Of a stretch of DNA of 37,321 nt, positions 16,763 to 25,305 are shown piece by piece (positions within the stretch are counted from its first letter, which is position 1; the number at the start of each line of letters is the position of its first letter). Position numbers and translations under genes: made by a program. This stretch comes from Hyphomicrobiales bacterium (lineage in GTDB: Bacteria; Pseudomonadota; Alphaproteobacteria; Rhizobiales; Rhizobiaceae), in the NCBI GenBank assembly GCA_900468065.1, contig UBTA01000117.1:13028-50348 (forward strand), given 5' to 3'. The notes beneath the pieces were generated by a model. That model was not told the origin of the DNA. It searched no databases and was given only the letters and a program-made list of their open reading frames with translations.

Positions 16763-16969
16763 TTGGCCGATAAAATCGACGTCAAAGTTCCCGGCAAAGT
16801 AACCGTGCGGCGCAGCCCGGACGAAACGTCCGCGGCCGCCCTGAACATCATCAATCAGGAACTGGTGGCGCGAAATAAGAAGACCGCCATGCTGAAAGCC
16901 CTGCGGCTCGGCCAGGAACAGGCTGAAGAAAAGCCGGAGAAGAAGGCTGCTGCCAGGAAGAAGAAATAA
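16763..16969 (+). CDS. Small basic protein with Lys-rich tail, unknown
   Basis: The only plausible start is TTG at 16763, giving 68 residues: LADKIDVKVPGKVTVRR, then SPDETSAAALNIINQELVAR, and an end rich in Glu, Lys and Ala (EEKPEKKAAARKKK). The upstream in-frame sequence is not protein-like, and the ribosome site before the TTG is weak. The central helix and the basic tail suggest a nucleic-acid-binding or structural role, but this is a guess. It follows the 55-residue membrane gene by 83 bases. Confidence 0.5.
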   Translation: MADKIDVKVPGKVTVRRSPDETSAAALNIINQELVARNKKTAMLKALRLGQEQAEEKPEKKAAARKKK

Positions 16970-17491
16970 GGATCTTTCCGGGGCGCTGGGCGAGGCAGAT
17001 TAGGGCTATTCGGTCCTGGCCTTGAGAGCCGTTGCGGCCTGTACCGGCACCATCGTCTGCTGAACCGGCCGAGCTGCTTGGCCATCCGTCATTTCGGGGT
17101 TTTCCTCAGAATCCAGTGCGCCGTGTTCACGGGCCGTAAGGCTCTGGGCTCGATGGAGAAAAGACGATTGCGGCAGCCTTCCCTCCCCAGCGGGGAGGGC
17201 CTCTTCCCAATTTCAGAGCGTGCCGCCCCTCAGCCGGCCTGTCGGCCACCTTCTCCCCGCTGGGGAGAAGAGGGAGGGCCGCCGTCCTTGGTGGAGATCA
17301 GGCCCATGCGATAGAGCGACCAGCACGCTGCCATGCTCCCCAATAGTCCTTCTATTTCGATCGGAAGGGCAATCTTGCAAGCGGCAACTAACCGCGATGT
17401 CCCGCCGGGGTTGCATTCGTCAAAGACCCTCTTCCCCCGACCCCGCTGTCGCTGATATTTTCGAGCCTTGCGGCAACGGAATCACGAGGCG
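16970..17491. repeat. Gene-free gap with paired palindromes (RIME-like)
   Basis: This 520-base gap holds two palindromes: CCCTCCCC-AGC-GGGGAGGG at 17181-17199 and CTTCTCCCC-GCT-GGGGAGAAG at 17250-17270. The outer part of the first (near CGGCAGCC) is an inverted partial copy of the flank after the second (GGGCCGCCG), so 17170-17285 folds back on itself. The CCCTCAGCCGGCCTGTCGGC text in between is of the type described as rhizobial intergenic mosaic elements (RIME). The rest of the gap, 17286-17491, shows no gene I can support. Confidence 0.6.
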
Positions 17492-18064
17492 ATGATGGCA
17501 ATGGCAGCGGAAAGGCAGGAGAAGCAGGCGGATGTGCTCTATGCGCCCTTGCTTGCGACCAACACGGCGCATCCGAACGGCTGGCCGGTGCGGGTGATCG
17601 TCGCATCGCAGACCGAGGCGCGGCACAACAAGGCCATCTGGGCGCCGAGCCATCTGATCTCGATCCGGGCGCCGGGGACAAAACTTCTGTCGATGATCGA
17701 CCTGCCGGCCGAGCGGCATCTGGAACTGCTGTTCGGTGATGTAACCGATCCCGACGAAGCGGATGCGGCAAAGCCCGCCCATATCGAGCAGGCCTTTGCC
17801 TTTGTCGATAGCCTGCCGCAGGACGCACATCTGCTCATCCATTGCCTGCGCGGCATCGGCCGCTCGACGGCGCTGACGCTCGGCATTCTTGCTCGCTACA
17901 CGGAGCCGGAGGAGGCTGCGACGGCGTTGCACGGGCTGAGACCCGAGGCCAAACCGAACCGGCATGTGACCGGGCTTTGCGACGCAGCACTCGGTCTCAA
18001 GGGCCGGCTTGCCAAGCAGGCGCTGCGGTTTCCCGCCAAGGTCTGGAAACCCGCAAAGAGTTGA
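17492..18064 (+). CDS. Tyrosine-phosphatase-like protein
   Basis: The chosen ATG at 17492 gives 190 residues; the true start is uncertain. The catalytic loop HCLRGIGRST (His117, Cys118, Arg124, Ser125) is the HCX5R signature of cysteine phosphatases. ASQTEARHNKAIWAPSHLISIRAPG before it and FGDVTDPDEADAAKPAHIEQA fit the small predicted tyrosine-phosphatase family (COG5350-like). Asp84 or Asp87 may be the general acid. It should dephosphorylate a protein or small phosphate ester in the cytosol. Targets are unknown; a HAD dehalogenase gene follows about 200 bases on. Confidence 0.75.
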   Translation: MMAMAAERQEKQADVLYAPLLATNTAHPNGWPVRVIVASQTEARHNKAIWAPSHLISIRAPGTKLLSMIDLPAERHLELLFGDVTDPDEADAAKPAHIEQAFAFVDSLPQDAHLLIHCLRGIGRSTALTLGILARYTEPEEAATALHGLRPEAKPNRHVTGLCDAALGLKGRLAKQALRFPAKVWKPAKS

Positions 18065-18085
18065 TTGGATTTCACCCGAGAAATA

Positions 18086-18100
18086 TTGTGCATTGCACAA
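18086..18100. promoter_or_regulatory. Perfect palindrome TTGTGCATTGCACAA
   Basis: A perfect 7-base inverted repeat around a single T, about 20 bases past the phosphatase stop and 165 bases before the dehalogenase start, in AT-rich surroundings. It looks like a transcription-factor site. The regulator is unknown. Confidence 0.45.
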
Positions 18101-18264
18101 ATTTTTGACATGATCCGGGCCAAGAACCGTATCCAAGCGGTGATTGCGTGATGCCTCAAGCTCAAGGGAACGGCCAGGCGAAAAAACGCGATCAATCAAG
18201 GCGCTGACAGCTCTGTTTCGTGTATTGAAGGAGTGTGGTGCCAAAGGAATGACGGGAGAGTTCG

Positions 18265-18915
18265 ATGTCTCATGCGGCCTATGTGTTCGATGCCTATGGC
18301 ACGCTGTTCGACGTGCACGCGGCGGTGCGCAGGCATGCGGGCGCAATGGGGCCTGACGGCCAGGCCTTTTCCGATCTGTGGCGGGCCAAGCAGCTGGAAT
18401 ATTCCTGGATCCGCACCCTGATGGGCACCTATACGGATTTCTGGGCGCTGACCGAGCAATCGCTGGACTACGCCTTTGCGCGTTTTCCCTCCGCTGACAA
18501 GACGCTCAAGGCCGCGCTTCTCGACGCCTACTGGCATCTCGACTGCTATCCGGAAGTACCCAGTGTGCTGAAACATCTGAAGGATCGCGGCGCCCGCATC
18601 GCCATCCTGTCAAACGGCACGCCGCAGATGCTGCAATCGGCGGTGAAGAAGGCCGGCCTAGACCTGATCATCGACGACATCTTCTCGGTGGAGACGGTGA
18701 AGGCGTTCAAGACGGCACCGGCGGTCTACGACATGGTGACGACGACCTACAGGCTCTATCCCGATGCCGTTTCCTTCCAGTCGTCCAATCGCTGGGACAT
18801 TGCCGGCGCCACCAAGTTCGGCTTCCGCACCGTCTGGATCAACCGGGCCAACATGCCCGACGAATATGCCGATTTCGGCCCGTCGCTGATCCTGCCGTCT
18901 CTGGAAAGCCTCTAA
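18265..18915 (+). CDS. L-2-haloacid dehalogenase (HAD type II)
   Basis: The 216-residue protein has the type II haloacid dehalogenase motifs: FDAYGTLFD (nucleophile Asp9), LSNGTP, the lysine of KAFKTAP, and SSNRWDIAGATKFGF, the serine/asparagine/aspartate cluster of the active site. Such enzymes hydrolyse 2-haloalkanoic acids to hydroxy acids; many genomic copies act on unknown phosphate or halide substrates. The gene ends 17 bases before the trans-aconitate methyltransferase start, so the two are probably one unit. The ATG is preceded by GGGAG. Confidence 0.93.
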   Translation: MSHAAYVFDAYGTLFDVHAAVRRHAGAMGPDGQAFSDLWRAKQLEYSWIRTLMGTYTDFWALTEQSLDYAFARFPSADKTLKAALLDAYWHLDCYPEVPSVLKHLKDRGARIAILSNGTPQMLQSAVKKAGLDLIIDDIFSVETVKAFKTAPAVYDMVTTTYRLYPDAVSFQSSNRWDIAGATKFGFRTVWINRANMPDEYADFGPSLILPSLESL

Positions 18916-18932
18916 CCGCTGAAGGACATCCC

Positions 18933-19703
18933 ATGTCTTGGTCTGCCGAACAATATATGAAATTCGAGGACGAGCGCACCCGGCCGGCCCGCGACCTGCT
19001 CGACCAGATCCCCAACCTGCCGGACGGCGCGCTCTATGATCTCGGTTGCGGACCGGGCAATTCGACCGAACTGATCCACGACCGTTTCCCCGCCTATATC
19101 CTGACCGGCATCGACAGCGATGAAAACATGCTGATGGCGGCGCGCAAGCGCATGTCAAATATGCGGTTCGAGAAGGGCGACCTGACGCAATGGGCGCCGC
19201 CGAAGCCTGCCGTGCTATTGTTTGCCAATGCCGTGTTTCAATGGCTGCCGGATCATCTGGGCACGATGGAACGCCTGATGGGCGAGTTGATCCCCGGCGG
19301 CACGATTGCCGTGCAGATGCCGGACAATCTGGATGAGCCGTCGCATGCCGCGATGCGTGAACTGGCGGAAGACCCGCGCTTTTCGAAATTTTATCCGAAT
19401 GGCGGCCAGCGCCGCGCCGCCCTGCCCTCACCGTCGGTCTATCTCGACCGGCTGGAAGGCAAATGTATCAAGATCGATGTCTGGCACACGATCTATTATC
19501 ATCGCCTGGCAAATGCCGAAGCGATCGTCGAATGGGTCAAGGGCACCGGCCTTCGCCCCTATCTCGATGCTTTGCCCGCCGATGCGCGCGAAGCCTACCT
19601 GGCTGCCTATCTCCGGCGCATCCGCGAAGCCTATCCGCCGCTGGCAGATGGACGCGTGCTGTTGAAATTCCCGCGCCTGTTTATGGTGGCGGTCAAGCGA
19701 TAG
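18933..19703 (+). CDS. tam: Trans-aconitate 2-methyltransferase
   Basis: The 256-residue SAM-dependent methyltransferase has motif I as DLGCGPGNST at 36-45 and the Tam-specific body: MSWSAEQYMKFEDERTRPARDLL at the start, ANAVFQWLPDH, and HTIYYHRLANAEAIVEWVKGTGLRPYL. Tam methylates trans-aconitate, an inhibitor formed from the TCA intermediate cis-aconitate. It is cytosolic and full length. It overlaps no gene and follows the dehalogenase closely; the serine hydrolase gene faces it tail to tail 13 bases on. Confidence 0.94.
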   Translation: MSWSAEQYMKFEDERTRPARDLLDQIPNLPDGALYDLGCGPGNSTELIHDRFPAYILTGIDSDENMLMAARKRMSNMRFEKGDLTQWAPPKPAVLLFANAVFQWLPDHLGTMERLMGELIPGGTIAVQMPDNLDEPSHAAMRELAEDPRFSKFYPNGGQRRAALPSPSVYLDRLEGKCIKIDVWHTIYYHRLANAEAIVEWVKGTGLRPYLDALPADAREAYLAAYLRRIREAYPPLADGRVLLKFPRLFMVAVKR

Positions 19704-19716
19704 GCCGCGCCGAGCG

Positions 19717-21036
19717 CTACGGCTTTTTCATCAGGTGTTCGGCAACCGCCTCGAAGGCCGGCAGCGTGGTCGGGTCGTTGGCGGCGTTTCCGGCGGTCGG
19801 GTGCGAGGAGAAGCGGGCAATGACCATGCGCGCAGCCGGATCGATATAGATCGACTGGCCGTGCACGCCGCGCGCCATATAGGCGCCGTGCGCATTGTGC
19901 GACACCCACCACATGCCGCGATAGCTCCAGCCGGGAAGATTGGCATAGCCGGCCTTCTCGAAGGCCGCCTTGTCGCCGCCACCGCGAATGCTGTTGATCG
20001 CCGCTTCCGGCACCAGCCGCTCGCCGCCCACAACGCCGTCATCAAGCAGCAGCTGGCCGATCCGGGCGATGTCGCGCAGGCCAGCGTTCAGGCCGCCACC
20101 GGCGAACGGCGTGCCGATGGAATCGACGGTGTAATAGGCGTCCTGCTCGGCGCCCATCCTGCTCCAGATGCGCTCCGACAGCAAATCGGCGACCGATTTG
20201 CCGCTGATGCGCGCAATGATCCAGCCGAGCGCATCGGTGTTGATGGTCTTGTAGCCAAAGGCAACGCCGTGTTCGCCCTGCTTGGCGACGGTCTTCAGGT
20301 ACTCGAAATAGCTCTGCGGGCCTTTGTAATCAGCCGGTTTCGGCAGGGGATTTCCGGCTGCCGAATAGGTCCAGACGTCTGCATTGGGATCGGCATAATC
20401 CTCGCTGTAGCGCAGGCCGGTGGTCATATCGAGCACCTGGCGCACCGTCGCATCGCCAAAGGCGCTCTTTGCCAGTTCCGGCATGATGGTTGCGACCTTG
20501 GCCGTTTCATCGAGCTTGCCTTCGGCCACCAGCATTTCGCCGAGCAGGCCGGTCAGCGATTTCGTCACCGACATCGCGCCATGCTGGCCTGCCTCATCGA
20601 GGCAGCCGGAATAGCGCTCGTAGACGACCTTGCCGTCATGCAGGACGACGATGCCATCGGTATAGTTGGCGGACAGAGACTGCGCCCAGGTCATCAGTGT
20701 GGCAGCGCCCGTTGGCGTGAAGGTCAAACCGTCAATCGTTGCGTCGATCTCGCGCGTCAAAGGTTTTGGCGCGCCAAGACCGCGGCTGACGCCGACTGTC
20801 GGCATCAGCTGGCGGAAATGGCAGACGGTCCAGCGCATCTTGGGGAAGCTGAAGTAATCAGGATCGGAAAAGCGGATGATCTTGTCGGCCGGTGGCGGCG
20901 CTCCGAGCATCCAGCCAAGCGCCTTCGGGTCGGATTGTTCGGCCGTCATCGCTACCCCCTGTGCGTGGCTCAAGACCGGCATCGACAGGGTGGCAGCCAG
21001 GATTGCGGTGCTGGCCTTAAAAAATGACGACCACAT
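19717..21036 (-). CDS. Beta-lactamase-fold serine hydrolase, exported
   Basis: The ATG at 21036 has AGGAGG 8 bases upstream and gives 439 residues. A signal peptide (TAILAATLSMPVLSHAQG) sends it to the periplasm. Ser156-Val-Thr-Lys159 (SVTK) is the nucleophile motif, Tyr210 (RYSEDYADP) the second catalytic residue, and GVHGQSIYID near the end matches the HxG-type third motif. The RYSED pattern is like that of 6-aminohexanoate-oligomer hydrolase (NylB) and related class C-like esterases. It overlaps the 3' end of a broken porin gene by 20 bases, so it was the downstream gene of that unit. Its substrate is unknown. Confidence 0.88.
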   Translation of the reverse strand: MWSSFFKASTAILAATLSMPVLSHAQGVAMTAEQSDPKALGWMLGAPPPADKIIRFSDPDYFSFPKMRWTVCHFRQLMPTVGVSRGLGAPKPLTREIDATIDGLTFTPTGAATLMTWAQSLSANYTDGIVVLHDGKVVYERYSGCLDEAGQHGAMSVTKSLTGLLGEMLVAEGKLDETAKVATIMPELAKSAFGDATVRQVLDMTTGLRYSEDYADPNADVWTYSAAGNPLPKPADYKGPQSYFEYLKTVAKQGEHGVAFGYKTINTDALGWIIARISGKSVADLLSERIWSRMGAEQDAYYTVDSIGTPFAGGGLNAGLRDIARIGQLLLDDGVVGGERLVPEAAINSIRGGGDKAAFEKAGYANLPGWSYRGMWWVSHNAHGAYMARGVHGQSIYIDPAARMVIARFSSHPTAGNAANDPTTLPAFEAVAEHLMKKP

Positions 21037-22479
21037 TGATGAAGCCTCCTGTCCAGGTTGGTGCCTTCTTGCCAATCATACCGTCCAGCCCGGCGCCGGG
21101 AAACGACACGCTGAACCCGGCGGTGAGGTAGGTATTGGCATTCACGACGCGATTGTATTCGAGGTAGACGTCGTCGGTGAGGTGTTTCTTGGTGACGCCT
21201 GCGACCGGATTGGGAACGCCATTGGCAAGCTCGATGCGGGTGCCCTGGCCAAACTGGATCGGGCTTTTCAACTCGTTGGCGCTGACACGGGCATAGCGCA
21301 GCGTCAGCGTGTCCCGTTCGGTCGGGCGGACACTGAGGCTCACCTGATGGGCGTTGACGTTGGAATTGATGAAGACCATCGACGATTTCGAGCCGGTCGA
21401 CCAGGCGCTGGGGCTCCCCTCAAAATAGAGCGGATCGAAGCGTTCGAGCTTCGAGGTCGAGGGATCGTCACCGGAAAAGCTCTGGTAGCCATAGGCGAGG
21501 GTCGGGGTCCAGGAGAGCTCAGAGAAGGTTTAACCGGCCTGAACACGGAAGGCATAGGCCTGCATGTCGATGGCGTCGTTCCATTCATAGGCGAAATCAC
21601 CGGCAACGAAGACATTGTCGAATGGATTGGCGCGGCCGTAGAGATTGACGAAAGTCAGACCGTCGCGGGCGCCCGGCAGGATGGCCGGCACGCCGATGCC
21701 ATCGGGGGCGGCCTTGGGATAAGGTGCTGACGACTGCGGCACATAGCCGAAGGTCAGGCCGGCATAGGTCTCAGATTCGCCGTGATAGCGGATATCGCCG
21801 CCGACGATGCGGGTGCCGCTGTCGCTTCGTTTCAACTCATTGGCATCAAGATAGAAGGCCGTGGCGGACACCGGGCCAACATCGAAACGGGCGAGTGCGG
21901 CATCTTCCCACGCCTTGCGCGGCCCCAGCTTCAGGGCGCCGCGTTCGAAGCCGCTGGTGCCGCCATTGGCGATCAGCAGCCGGTTCCGGCCTTGAATTCG
22001 CGTGGGCCCAGCGACAGGTCGAAGGCCGGGTGGCTGCCATCATCTTCGGAGCGGATACCGAGATAGCCTTCCTCCAGAGTGAGCCGGCCGGTATTGCCGA
22101 CGGCGAAGGCATCGATGCCGATCGTGCCGGATGCGACGGCCGAGATCTTGCCGTAGATGGCGAGACCGGCGCCGATCTCCTGGGTGAAACTCAGGCCCGG
22201 CATCAGGTAACCTTCCAGCCAATCCGTATCGGAATCGAAATCCGCATCGGGGGCGAAGATATCGGCATAGTTCCAGAACAGGTTCTGCTCGGCCACCGCA
22301 TTGACGCCGACCTGCAGATGCGCCCGCAGCATGAAGCCATCCCGGTCGATCAACAGCATCGGATCTTCGGCAAGGACGACCGTGGGAAGCAACAACGCTG
22401 ATATGGCGACGGCCGTGCTGATCCGTCCGGCATGGCGGCAATGGTGTCTCTGGCGCTTGCCCGTCCGGGGATGCGTCAT
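21017..22479 (-). pseudogene. Alginate-export-family outer-membrane porin, broken
   Basis: On the minus strand this is one beta-barrel gene in pieces. From 22479 it reads a signal peptide (AVAISALLLPTVVLA), then DRDGFMLRAHLQVGVNAVAEQ and SLGPREFKAGTG. Near 21974-21981 one base is missing: the frame stops at a TGA, while the shifted frame continues LLIANGGTSGFERGALKLG. At 21530-21532 an in-frame TAA interrupts ..AFRVQAG, after which the same frame goes on TFSELSWTPTLAYGYQSF. The tail ends in ..GGFINVVVIF, with a terminal Phe as in outer-membrane barrels. Restored length is about 485 residues. The AlgE/alginate_exp resemblance rests on layout and motifs such as LGPREFKAGTG. Confidence 0.8.
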
Positions 22480-22719
22480 CCTATGCCGTCACTCCTAGAA
22501 GACCCCGCCGTCCACCTTATCACAGTGGCTCTCGCCGCCGTCGGGTTGTCAGCCCGCATCACACGTTCTCTATCCGATTCCCCACCGGCATGCGCGCCAC
22601 GATGACGCATTCGGCAAAAATTGCACGCAACCTGACAAACAGCCCTCTGGCGCGCTGGCCAAGTTCAGGGCATCCTGTCACCACAGAGAATTGAGCTTAT
22701 GGCTGTTGGAGGACCGCCC

Positions 22720-24681
22720 ATGCGCTGCTTTACTGTACTTGGACCGTCGCAGACCGGAAAATCGACGATCGTGGACAAGCTCGGCTCGCTGGAGGCACCG
22801 CCGAGAAAATCCATCTCTCCCTACGGACTGAATCTCACCGAATTCACCTTTGGCAACGAAGCCTGGTGTGGGCTGGATACGCCGGGGTTGAACGAGGCAC
22901 AGGCGCATGCGCAGCATGCGCTTCTGGCCAGCGACGCCTGTATTCTCTGCGTTTCGCCGGCACCGGAAGAAGCAGTGCTCGCCGCACCTTATCTGCGGAT
23001 GATCGAGGCATCGGGAACGCCCTGCATCCTCTTCGTCAACCGGATGGACGAACCGAGGGGGCGATTGCGGGACGTGATCGCAGCGCTTCAGGATTATGCC
23101 AGCCATACGCTCCTGCTGCGCCAGATCCCGATCCGCGAGGGCGACCGGATCGTCGGCAGCTGCGACCTGATTTCGGAGCGGGCCTGGCGCTACCGCGAAG
23201 GCCAGACCTCGGCGCTGATCGCCATTCCCGAAGGCGCTTCCGAGCGGGAGCACGAAGCTCGAACCGAACTCCTTGAACATCTGTCGGAATTCGACGACTG
23301 GCTGCTGGAGGAACTGATCGAAGACCGCGAACCGCCAAGCGACGCGCTCTATGCGATCTCGACGCGGGTGCTGCGTGAAAACAAGATCATTCCGGTGCTG
23401 ATCGGGGCAGCCAGCCATGGCAATGGCATGATGCGGCTGATGAAGGCGCTGCGCCATGAGGCGCCGCCGGTGGATGCGCTGCGCGAGCGGCTTGCCTTGG
23501 CCGCCAAGACCGACAAGAGCAAACTCAAGGCCGTCAGCTTTCATGCCTATCATCGCCAGAATATCGGCAAGACAGTGTTGGCACGCGCGCTGAGTGACGG
23601 GCTGAAACAGGGAGCGTCTCTCGGCGGTTCTGGGCTGGGTGCCGTGCAGGATCCGGCCAACGGCAAGGGCAATACGGCGTTTGCACCAATAGCCGGCGAT
23701 CTGTTCGCGACGGTGAAATCCGACCACCTGTCTGTGCCGGCGCTTTTGACGGCTGAGGCAGCCCTTTCTCCACCCGAATGGACACAGGCGCCGACGCCGA
23801 TGCTGGAAAGGATTCTGGTGCCGGGCAGTGAGCGCGACGAGAACAAGCTTTCGGAAATGCTGGCAAAACTGTCGGAAACCGATCGCAGCCTGAAAATCCT
23901 GCAGGAAGAAGGAACCGGCGCCCAGATGGTTTGTGCCCAGGGGCCGGTGCATCTGCGCGATCTCCTGCGTACCCTATCCGACGTCTTTCACGTGACCGCG
24001 ACCGAGCGTGCGCCGACCCCGGTCTATCGCGAGACGATCTCGAAACCGGCCGAGGTCCACTACCGCCACCGCAAGCAGACCGGTGGTGCCGGGCAGTTTG
24101 CCGATGTGAAGCTGACCATTCATCCGAATGGCCGCGGCCAGGGATTTTCCTTTACCGAAACCGTCAAGGGCGGTGTGGTTCCGCGAAACTACATTCCAGC
24201 GGTGGAGGCCGGTGCGCACGAGGCGATGGAGAAAGGTCCGCTGGGCTTTGCGGTCATCGATGTCGGCGTGACGCTGACGGACGGCCAGCACCATGCGGTC
24301 GACAGTTCCGAACATGCGTTCCGTTCCGCCTCTAAAATGGGCGTGCGGCAGGCGCTGTCGGAAGGGGCGGCCGTGTTGATGCAACCGGTCTTCCGCAGCG
24401 AGATCCACATCCCCTCGGTCTATTCGGGCAATCTGGTACAGATCGTCTCGTCGCTGAAGGGACAAGTGCTCGGCTTCGACCGGGATGAGACCGCCAAGGG
24501 CTGGGATATTTTTCGCGCCCTTGTTCCGGGAGGCGCGCTTGACGAGCTGGCGCGCGCGCTGCGATCGGCCACGCAAGGGATCGGCTATTTCTCCAAGACC
24601 TTCGACCATTTCGAGGAGCTGTACGGCAAGGAGGCGGATGCCATCCTGCGGGCACACGGCGCACAGCGCGCCGAGCACTGA
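22720..24681 (+). CDS. Divergent elongation factor G paralogue
   Basis: The ATG at 22720 has GGAGG 7 bases upstream, giving 653 residues (EF-G is about 690-700). All EF-G domains are visible: a G domain with G' insert (IPEGASEREHEARTELLEHL), domain III (MLERILVPGSERDENKL), domain IV with KQTGGAGQFADVKL and VDSSEHAF, and domain V (SVYSGNLVQIVSSLKGQVLG). The G motifs are altered: P-loop GPSQTGKST (8-16, canonical GHIDAGKTT), DTPGL at 53-57 where EF-G has DTPGH with the catalytic histidine, and NRMD at 107-110 for NKxD. Switch I (RGITI) is missing; fewer than 40 residues separate P-loop and DTPG. Slow or absent GTP hydrolysis is inference; a translation-related role is likely. Confidence 0.85.
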   Translation: MRCFTVLGPSQTGKSTIVDKLGSLEAPPRKSISPYGLNLTEFTFGNEAWCGLDTPGLNEAQAHAQHALLASDACILCVSPAPEEAVLAAPYLRMIEASGTPCILFVNRMDEPRGRLRDVIAALQDYASHTLLLRQIPIREGDRIVGSCDLISERAWRYREGQTSALIAIPEGASEREHEARTELLEHLSEFDDWLLEELIEDREPPSDALYAISTRVLRENKIIPVLIGAASHGNGMMRLMKALRHEAPPVDALRERLALAAKTDKSKLKAVSFHAYHRQNIGKTVLARALSDGLKQGASLGGSGLGAVQDPANGKGNTAFAPIAGDLFATVKSDHLSVPALLTAEAALSPPEWTQAPTPMLERILVPGSERDENKLSEMLAKLSETDRSLKILQEEGTGAQMVCAQGPVHLRDLLRTLSDVFHVTATERAPTPVYRETISKPAEVHYRHRKQTGGAGQFADVKLTIHPNGRGQGFSFTETVKGGVVPRNYIPAVEAGAHEAMEKGPLGFAVIDVGVTLTDGQHHAVDSSEHAFRSASKMGVRQALSEGAAVLMQPVFRSEIHIPSVYSGNLVQIVSSLKGQVLGFDRDETAKGWDIFRALVPGGALDELARALRSATQGIGYFSKTFDHFEELYGKEADAILRAHGAQRAEH

Positions 24682-24684
24682 ACG

Positions 24685-25284
24685 TCAGTGCTTACCACGG
24701 CGCGGATGGATGGTTTCGCCACGGCCAAGCATGGCGACCAGCTTTTCGATGATGCGGGCGCGGGTTTCCGGTTTCCTGGCGGTATGGATACGGTAGAGCA
24801 CGGCGTAGCGGTTGGCGCTGTCCAGGATGCCGAACAGGGTTTTGGCATCTTCGTTTCCGTCGAGCGCCTGCTGCAGATCAGCCGGGACAGTGATGGTGCT
24901 CTGGGACTGATAGGCAACCTCCCAACGCCCATCCGCCTTCGCCCGCTCGATTTCCGCAAGGCCGGCCGGACGCATGCGCCCCGCCTCGATCAGGGCCTCT
25001 GCCCGCTTGCAATTGATCGCTGACCATTTGCCTTTCGGCCGCCGTGGCGTGAACCGGATCAGCCAGTAATTGCCGTCGAACGGTTTCAGCTGGCCGTCGA
25101 TCCAGCCATGGCACAGTGCTAAATCGATCGCCTCCGGTTTGGAGACGGTCGGTACGCCAGACGCTTTCTTCGCAAATTTCAGCCAGAGCCCGTTCGCTGA
25201 CAGCGGCTGACTGGCGAGCCAACTTTCCCATTCAGCAGCATCTGCGAAAGCCAATACGGGCAGTTCGGCTTGGTTCTCGGCCAT
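24685..25284 (-). CDS. YdeI/OmpD-associated family protein
   Basis: The 199-residue protein matches the YdeI family: FADAAEWESWLAS near the start, GLWLKFAKKASG, then CHGWIDGQLKPFDGNYWLIRFTPRR at the family's most conserved part, and a C-terminal helical half with LDSANRYAVLYRIHTARKPETRARII. Members have been linked to resistance to cationic antimicrobial peptides in Salmonella, but the biochemical role is open. It starts 21 bases after the ChaC stop on the same strand, so the two form a unit. Its end meets the EF-G gene tail to tail with three bases between. Confidence 0.87.
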   Translation of the reverse strand: MAENQAELPVLAFADAAEWESWLASQPLSANGLWLKFAKKASGVPTVSKPEAIDLALCHGWIDGQLKPFDGNYWLIRFTPRRPKGKWSAINCKRAEALIEAGRMRPAGLAEIERAKADGRWEVAYQSQSTITVPADLQQALDGNEDAKTLFGILDSANRYAVLYRIHTARKPETRARIIEKLVAMLGRGETIHPRRGKH

Positions 25285-25305
25285 GAGCGGTCTCTCCTCA
25301 CGCTG

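Noticed and set aside
19735..21027. Long plus-strand ORF of 430 codons
   Set aside because: It lies antisense to the serine hydrolase, which has catalytic motifs, signal peptide and ribosome site; the plus-strand translation has no family features.
22678..23952. Minus-strand ORF of 424 codons
   Set aside because: Antisense to the EF-G-like gene, which has all EF-G domain patterns.
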